From the NCBI GenBank assembly GCA_958496175.1, contig OY292277.1:27323282-27387281 (forward strand): DNA of 64,000 nt, read 5' to 3'. Origin of the DNA: Sisyra terminalis. Lineage: Eukaryota; Arthropoda; Insecta; Neuroptera; Sisyridae. Position 1 is the stretch's first letter. Each line of letters starts with the position of its first letter. The notes below the pieces were generated by a model that did no database searches, was not told the origin of the DNA, and worked only from the letters and a program-made list of their open reading frames with translations. Below are positions 47,421 to 58,529 of the stretch, in pieces. The translations under genes and the position numbers were made by a program.

Positions 47421-50068
47421 GTATTTTGCAAATACAAAATATGTTCCAAAAAGTTTTCAAATATAATACAAAATGCTTTTCTAAAAAAAAGAATTTAAAT
47501 AAAAGCTGGAAATAGGCATTTTGCATTTCATATACTACTACTTTGAAAATGTCTCATCTCTGGAAACAATATAATTTGGTATACAGATGATGATAATATC
47601 TACGAGACATCTCCTGATCCTGTATTGAATATACCTATGAATTTGTGTTTTACTTATATTAGTTCAATACCTAAATATATTAAATACTTTAATACGTTTC
47701 CTGGGTTGAAAAGTTCAGTATTGAAGGAGGAGGGGAGGGTATTTATTACTGGGTTGAAGAGTTCAATATTCTTCCAAAGATTATATTCCATTCACTTACT
47801 CCCACTTTGACAAATATACTTTTACAACTACGGTTGATACAAAAATGTTTTTTATATACGAATTTAAATCAAAAATCGTTGTTATTACACCTGCTCATTC
47901 ATTTTCTACTCCATCCCTATAGCCCTATTGTGGCATATCCAAGTTGATATTGTTTCAGATAGATAGATCAGTAAAGTTTTCTAGACAAGCACACATAACC
48001 CAGGATTTTGCCAATGTCTTTAACATACATTGACAATATAGAGTAAAATAGAACTCCTGCTATCATCGAAGACTCTTCAAACATTTCCTGGCAGAACATA
48101 TGGTAAGAACTATAATTTTTATATCTTTATTCAATAAAAATCTAGGTTTATTTCACTAAGCCAATAATTTCAGTCGTTGGAATCCTAATCACCTATGACT
48201 TTAAAGTTTAAGCGTTTTTTAAAAATTGTTGTGCCAATGGTATGTATTTGCTAAATTTTAACGAAATTTCAAACTTTTCAGTTGGCAACATTGCTTAACA
48301 ACTGATATACCCTGATTCGGAGAACAGAGGAACATAAGAAAAAAGCTAGGGGCTTTTAAATCTAAATAAGTGTTCATAAGTATACCAGAAAACATAATAA
48401 TCATTCTATATTAGGAGAAAGTTTCTTTTGATATTTTGTGAGATTTTTGAGACCCGAATTCCCGTTTGCTCGTTCGTTCACTCTGATTCTATGTTTTCTG
48501 TTGGTTCGTCTCTAAAATTTTATTTTTCTATTTGTAACACATTTTCAAATCAATGGGGAACGAATGAATTGAATGCAAATATTCCTATACGAATGATATG
48601 TTGTCGCGAGACATTCCCGTGCTCTCCCATGCCACCCAGTTTTCCTTTCCTTTTTTTTTTGCTTTTCTTTCTTTCATACTTCTTCCATATTCGTCGTCGG
48701 TGAGTCGACCTAATCAAATATGAATTTTTTCGTTATCATTTCTCGTCCTCCTGGTACACACTGAAGCGGAGCATTATGCAAATTTTTGAAAGCAACAAAA
48801 ATTTGTTTGATCGTAAATTCGATTTAAAATCCAAATCATATTTCAATGATGTATGTATAAAAAAGAAAAGATATTATATGGTAATGTGATATACGTATAT
48901 ATTTGTCAAGATTAAAGGATGATAATATGAAGAAAAGATAAAAAAATTATTGTTAATGTTAACTTTGAAATCTTTGACTGGCAATCATATATTCAATTCC
49001 TTAAAAAAATTAATAATTGCTGATTTATGAAGCCATGAATGATTAGTTTTAATTTCCCAATTTTTGGCCACTGGAAATACAATAATCATTTATCTCTTAA
49101 TTTTTTAAAGCTCATCTTCCCTTTTTCGAAGCATTCAAAATTTAAATAATTTCTTAAAACCATCTGCCAAGGATTTGAAGTTTATGGGAATTGGGGAATT
49201 TTAAATATTTGATAAATATGAAGTGCACATAAGAAACAGATAAAAATGGAAGGGTGTGTTACAAAACGATGTGTATATATATTTATACCTATATCATTAT
49301 AAATTTCTTTTTAGCCTCTCTCTATGTTTTATTTCTTATGGGATTTCTATACCACGCAAGAAAATATAAGAATGTTTTCTCTGATATACTTTAGAAGAGC
49401 ACCCAAGTATAGACCACGTTACAAGATGAGATCCATATAAACCCTAATTCAAGAAGCTATTTGCTTTACATATTATTAGGGTCTATCTTATTGTAATAAA
49501 TTGGTGCTTGTTCTCATCTTGTTCCAATTTTATTTAAATCTAATGGTAAAATAAGAATTAGTTTCAATTTAATTTTACATTAACAATAATGGTTTTTTTC
49601 ACACAGCTTGCCACGATTTGTTTGCAACCGTATAACCCCGAGCAATGAAGTAATGTGACAACCAGAGAGAATCGCATCCTCCGGAGGGTAGATTGATCCC
49701 TACAGAGTAACTCCAGCAATAGGGTACGGTTTATTTTTCTATACCCGTTTGAATTGTGTAATAGATATTAATACAAAGAGGTACTATAACTAATAACAAT
49801 ATTATTTATTTATAGTTAAAAATAATAACTATTGGATACTTATTTTTTTACCCCCTTGTAATCATTAGGTACAATTTTCCAATTGTTGATCTCAGTTTCA
49901 CTAAAAATTGGATTAAAGTCGTTTTTGGATTCGCTCATATCCCAAAGAAAAGCTCGAGTAGGAGCGAACTAAAAGGCGTTTTTGAAAAAACAAGGGTTGT
50001 AAAATTGCAAAAGCGACGAAAGCTTTTCTCCTATTGCAACCCATATTATTAACTATCAGAAACAATAC
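47421..50068. other. Gene-free interval
   Basis: No exon or clear mobile element was recognised. Open frames at 47625-47810 and 48428-48703 have no recognisable product; the latter ends in a Phe-rich run from a T-rich tract. About 49600-49740 is less AT-rich and unclassified. Confidence 0.4.
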
Positions 50069-50535
50069 TGTAACGTGACGTCTCAAAACTGTATTGAGAT
50101 GGCGTTATTCGTTCTTTTAATTTCTTTTGGAAATAAATAATCACTTTCACACTTAACAATCACTTTTTTATTACACTTGTGTACACTTTTTATTACACAA
50201 TTACACTTGTCAAAACAATCACTTAAATGACAATAATCACTTTTAAATCGAAATCACAATAAAAATCGCTTTGTAATCGCTTTGTCGTAACGGAAATTCA
50301 AATCTGAACTTCCGTACAGAACTGTCCTGCTGGCTTGAACTGAGCGTCTTATATATCCGCAACCCAACATTTTAGAATGTACTCCAATGTTCGCGAATGT
50401 TCTATCATTTACTAGACGTTTCTATAACAATCTATATGTTCATTCGCATTGGTGGGAGAGAGAATGAAGTCACTCAGCCAATAGCGTGCCGGCATGGCAC
50501 AAAGAGAGAGACAGACTTCTTCCTTTTCTGTTACA
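50069..50535 (-). mobile_element. Solo LTR of a Ty3/gypsy-like retrotransposon
   Basis: The minus strand starts TGTAACAGAAAAGG and ends GTCACGTTACA, a TG...CA structure with a TGTAAC/GTTACA terminal inverted repeat, 467 bp. ATAC at 50065-50068 is repeated at 50536-50539, the perfect 4-bp target duplication expected for gypsy elements. Inside are GGATATATAAGACGCTCAGT, a TATA box followed by a start-like CTCAGT, and AATAAA signals. No internal retroviral genes flank it, so it arose by LTR-LTR recombination. Confidence 0.88.
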
Positions 50536-50867
50536 ATACAAAACCTTCAAAAGTTTTTTATCCGTTTTTGTATTTATTCTCCTTGCTCAGAGATCTTCTT
50601 AATCCTTCGGAAACTTTCATCAACCAGTTCATCATACAAATTATGGAGGAATCTCGGCTAGAGATGAATTGTATCTGAGCGCAAAGAAGACAATAGTTAA
50701 TTACCATACAATATGATTTTTTTCTATCTTTTTCTTTCCACTGGCAATGCATATGAACAGAAGCCAAAAACTTGTCAAGGTATTTTCCATTGTGTAATGC
50801 ATACTCTCAATGCAATGACATTTTGTGATTATTATATATAACGAAGTTAATTTTGTATGTTTTGAGC

Positions 50868-50905
50868 GCCTAAAGAAGCAATAAATTATTGCGAAACGTT
50901 GCGTT
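50868..50905 (+). other. Degenerate hammerhead-like core
   Basis: CTAAAGA (consensus CTGANGA with G changed to A), one A, GCAATA-AAT-TATTGC stem, then GAAACGTTGCG. Same layout as the motifs at 19.1 and 35.5 kb. The G-to-A change removes an essential core base, and no GTC triplet follows. ACTATCC occurs about 45 bases later, as near the 3' end of the 19-kb element. Confidence 0.4.
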
Positions 50906-50971
50906 GAACAAAAAGTGTTAACTTATTTGCCCGCTCCAATAACTATCCTCTGAACATATAGTAAATGGAAC

Positions 50972-51058
50972 CTAACTCCATACCACCCATTATAATTAGG
51001 TTTAATTTATGCCGATTTTTTTAGGAACGAAACTCCGGCGTAAGCCGAGGGCTATCTG
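50972..51058 (+). mobile_element. 3'-end fragment of the pogo-like transposon
   Basis: CCCATTATAATTAGGTTTAA through AACTCCGGCGTAAGCCGAGG and GCTATCTG align with 40380-40463, the right end of the pogo-like element. The rest of the element is absent. Confidence 0.75.
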
Positions 51059-51099
51059 TATATGTATATGTACGTATATATCATGTTATGTTTTTGACT

Positions 51100-51740
51100 T
51101 TTGTGACGCACGATTGAAATTCTCTTTTTCAGCTAGCTGTTGAGTGCTGCTGAGCGCCAGCTTACACAAATAAGCGCTTGCATTTTACTTGCTTCGATTG
51201 CTTCAGTTGCCCACACCAGAGAAGAGAGACTTCCATACGTAGGTCTCTCTTCCAACGCTTTCAATACAAATTCTGTTGCATCTTTCTTAGTTCATTTCGA
51301 ATTTGTTCCCAAGTAGACGGCGCTTGAAGTTACTTCTAGTGTGGCTTGTCATTTACTGTACAGTACGCTATCCATTTATATAGTTCAGTGCTATCTTACC
51401 TAATATAGTTTAAGTGTATATAGAGTGTTGAAATCAGTGAATATCCAACAAGAGTATGTTATGGATGAACGAAGGTGGGAAAAGGAACTAAAAGAATGAA
51501 AAGAGAATCAGAGAGATTTAGAGATTCATAAGGAAAAAGTATGAATCATCAAATAATTTTGGAGGAGATTTTTCTCCTTCCTTCTCTCCAGAATATATTC
51601 TGATTACTAACTAAAGCTGAACGAAAAACTGAAAATTTTAAAAGAATGACAATTGAATTGCAATTTCGATTTGGGACCCCAATTTCTCGAAATTGTCCGT
51701 ATTAATACAAGTCTTACAGAAATTAGGTAAGTATGGTACA
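51100..51740 (+). other. Unclassified transcription-unit-like segment
   Basis: This moderately complex sequence has TTTATATAGTTCAGTG near 51378-51393 (TATA plus a start-like TCAGTG), an ATG at 51461 opening MDERRWEKELKE then a stop, and a donor-like TTAG|GTAAGTATG near 51727. The peptide start resembles the first residues of some transposase-derived proteins, but too little remains to decide. It could be a decayed DNA transposon or an unrelated promoter. Confidence 0.2.
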
Positions 51741-52129
51741 TTTATAGCATTTAATTAGAATCATATTTTTGCTATTTGTTTAATTGTACAGATTCCAAAC
51801 CCAAGTTGAGTTATAAATCTAACGATTCTTGCGGTTATTGTCACAATTATGACCCTAAAAGGTATCTTTAAAACTATGGAGATTCCATAATACTCTTTTG
51901 TATTGTATCCACAGAACTTATAGTTTATCTTTTAGATTTCTACAGTACTGTTTGTTTCTCATCACGCTAAATTGATTATTTTTATAGGGAGATTTTTATA
52001 TGGAGAAAACCAAGATATTTAAATACAGAATTATATAATTATATAGATTTTTATAACGTTGTTTGGGTGGCAGAACGATTGAAAAATTGACTCCATGATG
52101 TAACACTTCAAAAAATTATATAATACTTG

Positions 52130-53310
52130 ATATTTACTTTCTATCAGAGGGGTTGATGTTGCGTTTGAATGCTCCTGGCAAGTGGAAGAGAAACGGAATT
52201 GGTGCGATTGCGATATCTGGTTAGTGGTAACTTAAAGTGTAGGTGGTTCGTAAAACGACGCCCAGATAAATGATAGAGTCTAGATGATGCCATGCTTCCT
52301 ATGGATCTCGTAACTGCAAGCATTCCATGGGGACTCACTTTATATATGGCGAGTACACACATGCAAAATAAGATGGTGACCAACCCTTAAAATCTAAACG
52401 AAAAAAATTATCTTCAATAAATTTCATTTTATTTATCCCGAAGTAATGGATAGGCACTCGTACGATTGGCTTAAGCTACATACATTTTACAATTTTAAGA
52501 TAAGGGTCAAAAAAGAAAATAAAAATTTAAATTTAAAAAAAAATGCGTTTTATCTAGGAAGAAATTTGGGATGTAAATTCAAATTTTTTTCATGTTTTAT
52601 TCTGTTCCGGGTCTCCTTTTTCTTTCTCTCTCATACACAGGGCTGTTCTATCAGAGAAAATTGTATGTATATAACGCATCTCATGAAACGTTCGTTTATT
52701 ATATTTTATTCGTACGAGAGGTGGTTTTTATGTGAGTCTGTGAAGGTTGAGGCGCCGCTTCGTCAGCCCCGATCCCGAGCGCTACGGGAAAGACTTTCGT
52801 TCCTTTTGGAACGTGGCAACACATAGCAACCCCATTCACGACCACTGAAAATAATATATGAAGTCAATTTTATAAAAATTTGCTACACATTTAACCTTCT
52901 CGTTCGTGGCAACGCCTCCCCATTCCCAGTTTGGCGTGTAGGGAGCTCATATACTATATATCCTCAAACGCCTCTATGTCCCCTATGGCGGTTTCACAAT
53001 GTATTATGATACCTGCCTTATACGATATAAGCTCATTTGAATGTTATTAGTTATATAAAACCATTCCGTGGGACTCGAGAAAAACCCTTTAATATATTTA
53101 TATGGCCAACAGATACATACACATACTCATGTATACAACACACCCTCAAAGCTTCCATTGTATATTTATTTTGCAATTTATTTCGATGTGTATAAAAGTT
53201 TTTCGCAACTTTGCCGAGTCGCCGCCATCAAATGGCTAATTCTTGGCGCAAATCAACCCCCAACGCACGCCGCTGGCGGCGCCATTTTCAACCTTTTTTA
53301 ATAATATAAT
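52130..53310. other. CG-richer unclassified island
   Basis: The stretches GGCGCCGCTTCGTCAGCC (near 52752) and CACGCCGCTGGCGGCGCC (near 53266) stand out from the AT-rich surroundings. Open frames 52446-52826 and 53068-53301 (plus) and 52383-52144 (minus) cross it but match nothing I know. It may be a regulatory element, an undetected exon or an old repeat. Confidence 0.25.
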
Positions 53311-54509
53311 AATAAATTTGCATAAAATAAGTTATTCATAGTTAGAAATTTTCCATTTATAGCACTTCAACAAAATGGTATAACATTTTTATATTTGTAC
53401 CTATTAGGTATAAGTACAATCAAGTGTTTCACCTATTTTAATCGTAAAAATTTTTGGTGTTCATATTTGGACAGAAATATTCCATTTTTAACATCTCTCC
53501 AAGAATTTCGCCTCTTTTTTGTATGATGTTAGTATATAAGTAGGTAAGTATAATTATTCGTAGGTATATATTAAAAACTATAAATCGTATAACGTTGCAA
53601 TATTGTATTTAAACTTTGTGCAAATTTTGATAAGAGTTTTGATTTTTTTCTTAACTAGTCTAGAAAGTTTTCTTTAAATCCATTTCAAAAATATATATTA
53701 GATTTGTTTTATCGTAATATTTAGAATGGATCTGAAACAATACGCATGCGCAAATTCCGTTTTATTCAATCCTATGATCATTTAAAACTTTAAGACAGTT
53801 TAATCAGGCCCCTAGTCTGAGTGGGAAAATCAAAGCTGTTTTTTTCAAATGCACTAAAAAACCATAATAATAGAAAATTAAAAACCGATACCATACCTTA
53901 CCGTACGTGGTTTATTCCTGAATAGCAAATATTTTCAGAACGGTGTAGTGGAATAGAGCAATACAGGACACAGGTCAACCATTTTCAATCAAGGATTCAC
54001 GAGCATAATAGTTAAATCCGCGAAAGAAAATTATATAAAATTATTGAAATCGAAATCATGAAAGGACTAGTAGAAATTTCAAAGGGTCCTTGACGACCAC
54101 CGTTACCTACCGGGAGGTTTGACGTTAAAAAAGTTGAGGAACTACTGATATATGTAACTTTATAGTGAAAATTTAACCACATAATAAATTGTATTATATT
54201 AAGAATGGTGTCTTATTTTATATAGCTTTTGCTGTAGGAGTATTTTGGAAAGAAACCTGGCACAGGCTTCCTTTAAACAAGTTATCATCTGGGAGGTCAG
54301 TTTATTCATGAATTGAAATTTAGAATAATATGTTGCCAATTATTTATTTCTTTAAAAGGGTCTTGTGCCAAAAACCTAAACAACACCACATCTCGAACAC
54401 CAACGAACTTTACTAGGCATGTTCTACTTCAATTTTAAATTGACGGAGATAAAAGAGGTAAAAATTTGTTCTTGTTTATTTGCTCGACTTTTTGGCTTTC
54501 AAAATAGGT

Positions 54510-54600
54510 GAAATAGGATTCCAAGGAACACTATAAATCTAAGGCTGCAGTTCTGAGGCTCTCCAAACCTTGTCCTGGTGAACCATATAGGAAAAAAAAG
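54510..54600 (+). mobile_element. Non-LTR retrotransposon 3'-end fragment
   Basis: ATAAATCTAAGGCTGCAGTT then CTGAGGCTCTCCAAACC and an A-rich end align with the 3' regions at 44700-44790 and (minus) 37150-37200. The coding part is not recognised upstream. Confidence 0.55.
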
Positions 54601-55538
54601 TTCTTGTTTAAGTTATCGAAACTATTTACGTTTGTTTCAAATAAAAGTGATACTTGCTTCAGTTATAAGAGCCTAGTCATTAATTGCGAAACACTTTATG
54701 ATAGAGGGTCGTAAATTTATAAACTCTCCTAGCTTTGCTAACAAATATGAATTCATTTTGTCTTACTACTAAGAGAAGTGTTTAAAAATACCAAAATTTG
54801 TCTTACGTGATTTATAAATGATACCCAAGTGTGTTCGTATATTACTTGTATAAATAAGACAAAATTATGACAAAGAGAGAAAATCTAGTATATAGTGAAA
54901 AACAATTTTTTTTCACTCGCAAACGATACTTACAATTTGACTATTTGGAAGATTATAAGGATTCAAAAAAAAACTACAATGAAAAGAGTATATTTTTTTG
55001 TGATATAAAGAGAGAAACATAGGACAATTGAAAATACTTTGGTTAAATTAATTATATAAATCATATACTATAACGGATGGATACGAAAAAAATTGTAACA
55101 TCTCGAAATAATAAATAAAACATATTTATAAAGTTTCATGTTTAAGGGGTTATACGCAAGTACAAGGCCTTAGAAAGACACTTTTTTAATATTTTTTATT
55201 ATAAAATAAGATTTTAATGACAAATACAGGTATTAATTATTACGATAGTGTCTATTTTTAAGTTACTTATAATGATGATCATGTAAAAGTATTGATATAC
55301 ACTACTCCTGTAGGTGTCCCGAAGGTCCTCCGAAAACAGGCGTTTGGCGGTGATCATAGTGTCTCGAGTTTGATTTATTTGAAATAAAAAAAAGATTAGA
55401 TTCTTCTTGTGAATCGATAAATCTGGATAATGATCGAAGAAATTAAAAAATTCGAGCCTTCGATAAAAATTTTTGCGAAAAATTGTTTAAAAAAATAGAA
55501 ATAATTATTGGAAACTAATCCATCGGCTATTACCTGAG

Positions 55539-55540
<2 letters not shown>

Positions 55541-55590
<50 letters not shown>
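55541..55590. repeat. AT dinucleotide microsatellite
   Basis: Twenty-five uninterrupted AT units. Translated on the minus strand they give the Tyr-Ile run of the open frame 55826-55530, which is therefore not credible as a gene. Confidence 0.95.
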
Positions 55591-55592
<2 letters not shown>

Positions 55593-56700
55593 GAGAAAGT
55601 TGTGTTCAAATTTCAGTTCGATTGACTTAGCCATTTTTGATACCTCGTGATCACAGAGTTTGAACACACTGTTTTGAGAAAAAAAATTGAAAATTTCAGA
55701 AGAAGTGTAGGTACAGATAGTAAATATTTTTTGAAGCGCCCTTTCAAATATACATACGAATCTCAAAATATTTACCAGATCGGTTTGAAATTTTCGTTGA
55801 AGATACATAAATAAGTATCTGTTCATTTCGAAAATTTAAGAAAAAACAATTTTGTGAAAATTGTAACTGCACATGACCCCATAAACGACTCTAATCTTGT
55901 AAAGCGAGTGTTATACATTCGAGTAAGAGTAAATCACATAAGGGCCATATCAGAATTTTTGTATTAATTTATATAATTGTGGATATTTTGAAGAATACTT
56001 TTAAGTCAACGATGTTTTATTAGTTTAGTTGTGATAAGCACAAAGTCTTATTTCAATTTCAGTGGTAATATAAAAGTTAGATTGAAAGTAAATCGAGTGA
56101 ATGAAATATATTTGTGATATTGTTGAGTTTGAAAACAGGGGGCGGCTGCAAACACAATGGAAACATTTTATTGTTCACAAATAACAAATCAATTGATATG
56201 TATACGATTCCTGATTGATTGAAAATAGATTTGCGCAAAATTCGAATGTTTCACATATCACAGTCGTATATGCGCACATTTTAGCGTCTTCGTATTATCG
56301 TTTTTATCGGTTTTATTTTTCCATCACAGTTTTGAACTCGATAACGAATACAATTCTACATAGGTGAATGTTTGTATATTTATATATATTAAGTATTTGT
56401 ATACCTATAAAACTTAAAGCCCCCAAGCAATCGATTTATTTGCTATTCGTAAAAATTGCAAATAAAACTTGTAATCTATCATTTCGGGCGTTCTTGTTGA
56501 AGAGAAAATCAATTATGTGATGATTTTGAGAAAAATAATGTATAAATAACATATTATAGCAATTAAAATTTTACGGATGACTAAATAAAAATAAAATACT
56601 CAAATGTAGCAATTTATAATAAAATAAGAAAATTAGGTAGTCATTAACAATCAACAAACTGTTGCAGAACTCAAAAATCGTTACAATTTTCAGCCAAAAA
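55591..56700. other. Gene-free AT-rich interval
   Basis: Nothing recognisable beyond short A/T runs. Confidence 0.4.
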
Positions 56701-56709
56701 AAAAGCCCC

Positions 56710-56815
56710 TAATAGTGAACGAATGATTAAGGTGGCCAATCCAAAACTGGTAGGTGCTGAGTTCAAATCTCGTAACGAATAAGGTTTCTAATATTTCCCC
56801 TAAGGTAACAATTTA
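56710..56815 (+). mobile_element. SINE copy, truncated tail
   Basis: GAACGAATGATTAAGGTGGC then CAATCCAAAACTGGTAGGTG and a B-box remnant GAGTTCAAATCTC. The tail is lost after about 56800. Confidence 0.7.
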
Positions 56816-57660
56816 AAAATCAATTTCCAGTTATATTCAAACATATATATTTTTGTAAAAAAAAGAACTACAATGAACAACAAAAATATTTATAACCAAG
56901 TTTTTCTTGTCACTCCCACAGTAAATCTCCAAAACTCCTCTTGTTAACTAAAACGTAATGACAAAAAGACTATTCCAAAATTCAGGCTTCTTTAGAAAAC
57001 AGTACGAGGAACTATAGTGGATATTTATTCATCTATACTTCTATTTAACTCATTAAGAAGGTAATTTATCGCATCGGGGAAAAAATTATGTTTAACTTCC
57101 AAAAGATAGCCAATCCCTAAACTAGTAGTTAGTACATACTTACCGACCAAGGCGCGAGACTCTATATAAGAATAATTGCAAGGCATTTTCTAATGTGCCA
57201 ACAAGTTGCTTGTTGTGTTTTTGATTTGTGTCTAAACAACTTAATGTTCTTAAAAAAATAAAAATAATCGTAGTTATAATCATAATCGTCATTAGAAGGG
57301 AAAGCTTTTTTGGGAAGCGTTGCCATCAATATTAATCTTCTTGATAGATTGAAACTAGAAGATAGCATGGGTTTCCGTATTTTTTTAAGAATAAAGTAAA
57401 CCAATATTTTTATGGAAGGTTTTGTACCCAGATCAACACAATGGCGCTTTACACAGGTGTGCTCTATGTGCTTTTATATAGACAACCGATTATGAATGTC
57501 TTTTGCAAATAGTTTGAGAAAAACTTTCAAAGAGTCGAACAGAAGAACTTAAAGAAGGCATTTCAAATATTCAAAAAACCCATTAAAAGTCGTTTAGATA
57601 TTAAAGGTATTTTAATGTAATAATTTCAAAATGCCTCTAAATGCTTTTCTTAATAGGGCT

Positions 57661-57748
57661 GAAACTTGTCACAAAATCGAACCCAGCAACTCCTCGTTCT
57701 GGAGTGGCCACCTGGACCATTCGGTGACCAGTAGATGCCAGTAAATTT
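57661..57748 (-). mobile_element. SINE copy, head half
   Basis: The minus strand reads CTACTGGTCACCGAATGGTC, CAGGTGGCCACTCCAGAAC and GGGTTCGATTT. The usual tail is not present downstream. Confidence 0.7.
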
Positions 57749-58012
57749 TATTTTAGTTTATAAAAAAAAGCCCATTAATATTAAAAGGTTTCCCAAACCC
57801 AAACTATTGATTCATTTTTTCAAACATTAGTGATTCAGAATGTTTAAAACTAGAAGAAATAAGATGTTCATGATGATAAATTTAACGAAATGTTATAATT
57901 CGCTTTAATGAATTTAGTTTACAAGCTTTCAAAACTACTGGACTCCACTTTGGTACCCCTTCGCTGATATTATGATGTACATAGAATCTTTGGAAAAAAG
58001 TATTTTTATGCA

Positions 58013-58180
58013 TTTTTTTAGTTATTATTTATCATCGCTTCGTCACTTCCAAGGTTTTTAGCGATTCTAGGTTTAATATAAATCCGTAAACCAAGAAATA
58101 CTGAATCGCAATACGAAAATCGAACCCCGCACCTACTCATTTAAGAGCGACCACCTTGATTTTTAGGCTACCAGTAGACT
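58013..58180 (-). mobile_element. tRNA-derived SINE copy
   Basis: The minus strand reads CTACTGGTAGCCTAAAAATC, GTAGGTGCGGGGTTCGAT and the family tail GGTTTACGGATTTATATTAA to GCGATGATAAATAATAAC. Head to tail is complete; the B box (GGGTTCGATTTTC) is well kept. Confidence 0.8.
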
Positions 58181-58317
58181 TTATGGGGGGTATAAGGTAT
58201 TCATTTTTTTTATAATTTTTTTATATTTTTAACAGAATGAATAGTATCTCAAGAATATTGTGTTAAAACTTTAAGTCGATTAGAGCACAATTAACGAAGC
58301 TATGAGTAATTTTATAC

Positions 58318-58527
58318 CTGCCGGATTTTTATATCATCGAATCAACTGACTCCACACGTATAAGCCGAGCCGAGGAAGAAGCTGAAGAACAGACTAAAGA
58401 AGGCAGGATTTGTCGTAGACAGGAGCAAAAAGGTGCTTTAGACATCATGGATAATAGCGACATCCTTTATGGGCCTGGCGGTAACTCGATAAAATTCGCT
58501 TACGAACGATTTGTACCAGTTTTTTAG
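58318..58527 (+). pseudogene. Open frame fragment, transposon-like but unidentified
   Basis: A frame without an ATG start runs 69 codons to a TAG. It includes SRAEEEAEEQTKEGRICRRQ and ILYGPGGNSIKFAYERF. The charged Glu/Arg/Lys segment and balanced codons look protein-like rather than random, unlike most frames here. I cannot name the family; a decayed transposase or retroelement ORF is likeliest given the context. Confidence 0.25.
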
Positions 58528-58529
58528 TG

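Noticed and set aside
50397..50678. Open frame of 93 codons
   Set aside because: Begins inside the solo LTR and has no independent support.
52446..52826. 126-codon plus-strand frame
   Set aside because: First half is Lys/Asn/Phe-rich low-complexity translation; no family recognised. Kept only as part of an unclassified island.
55530..55826. Frame with a Tyr-Ile repeat
   Set aside because: The repeat is the translation of an AT microsatellite.
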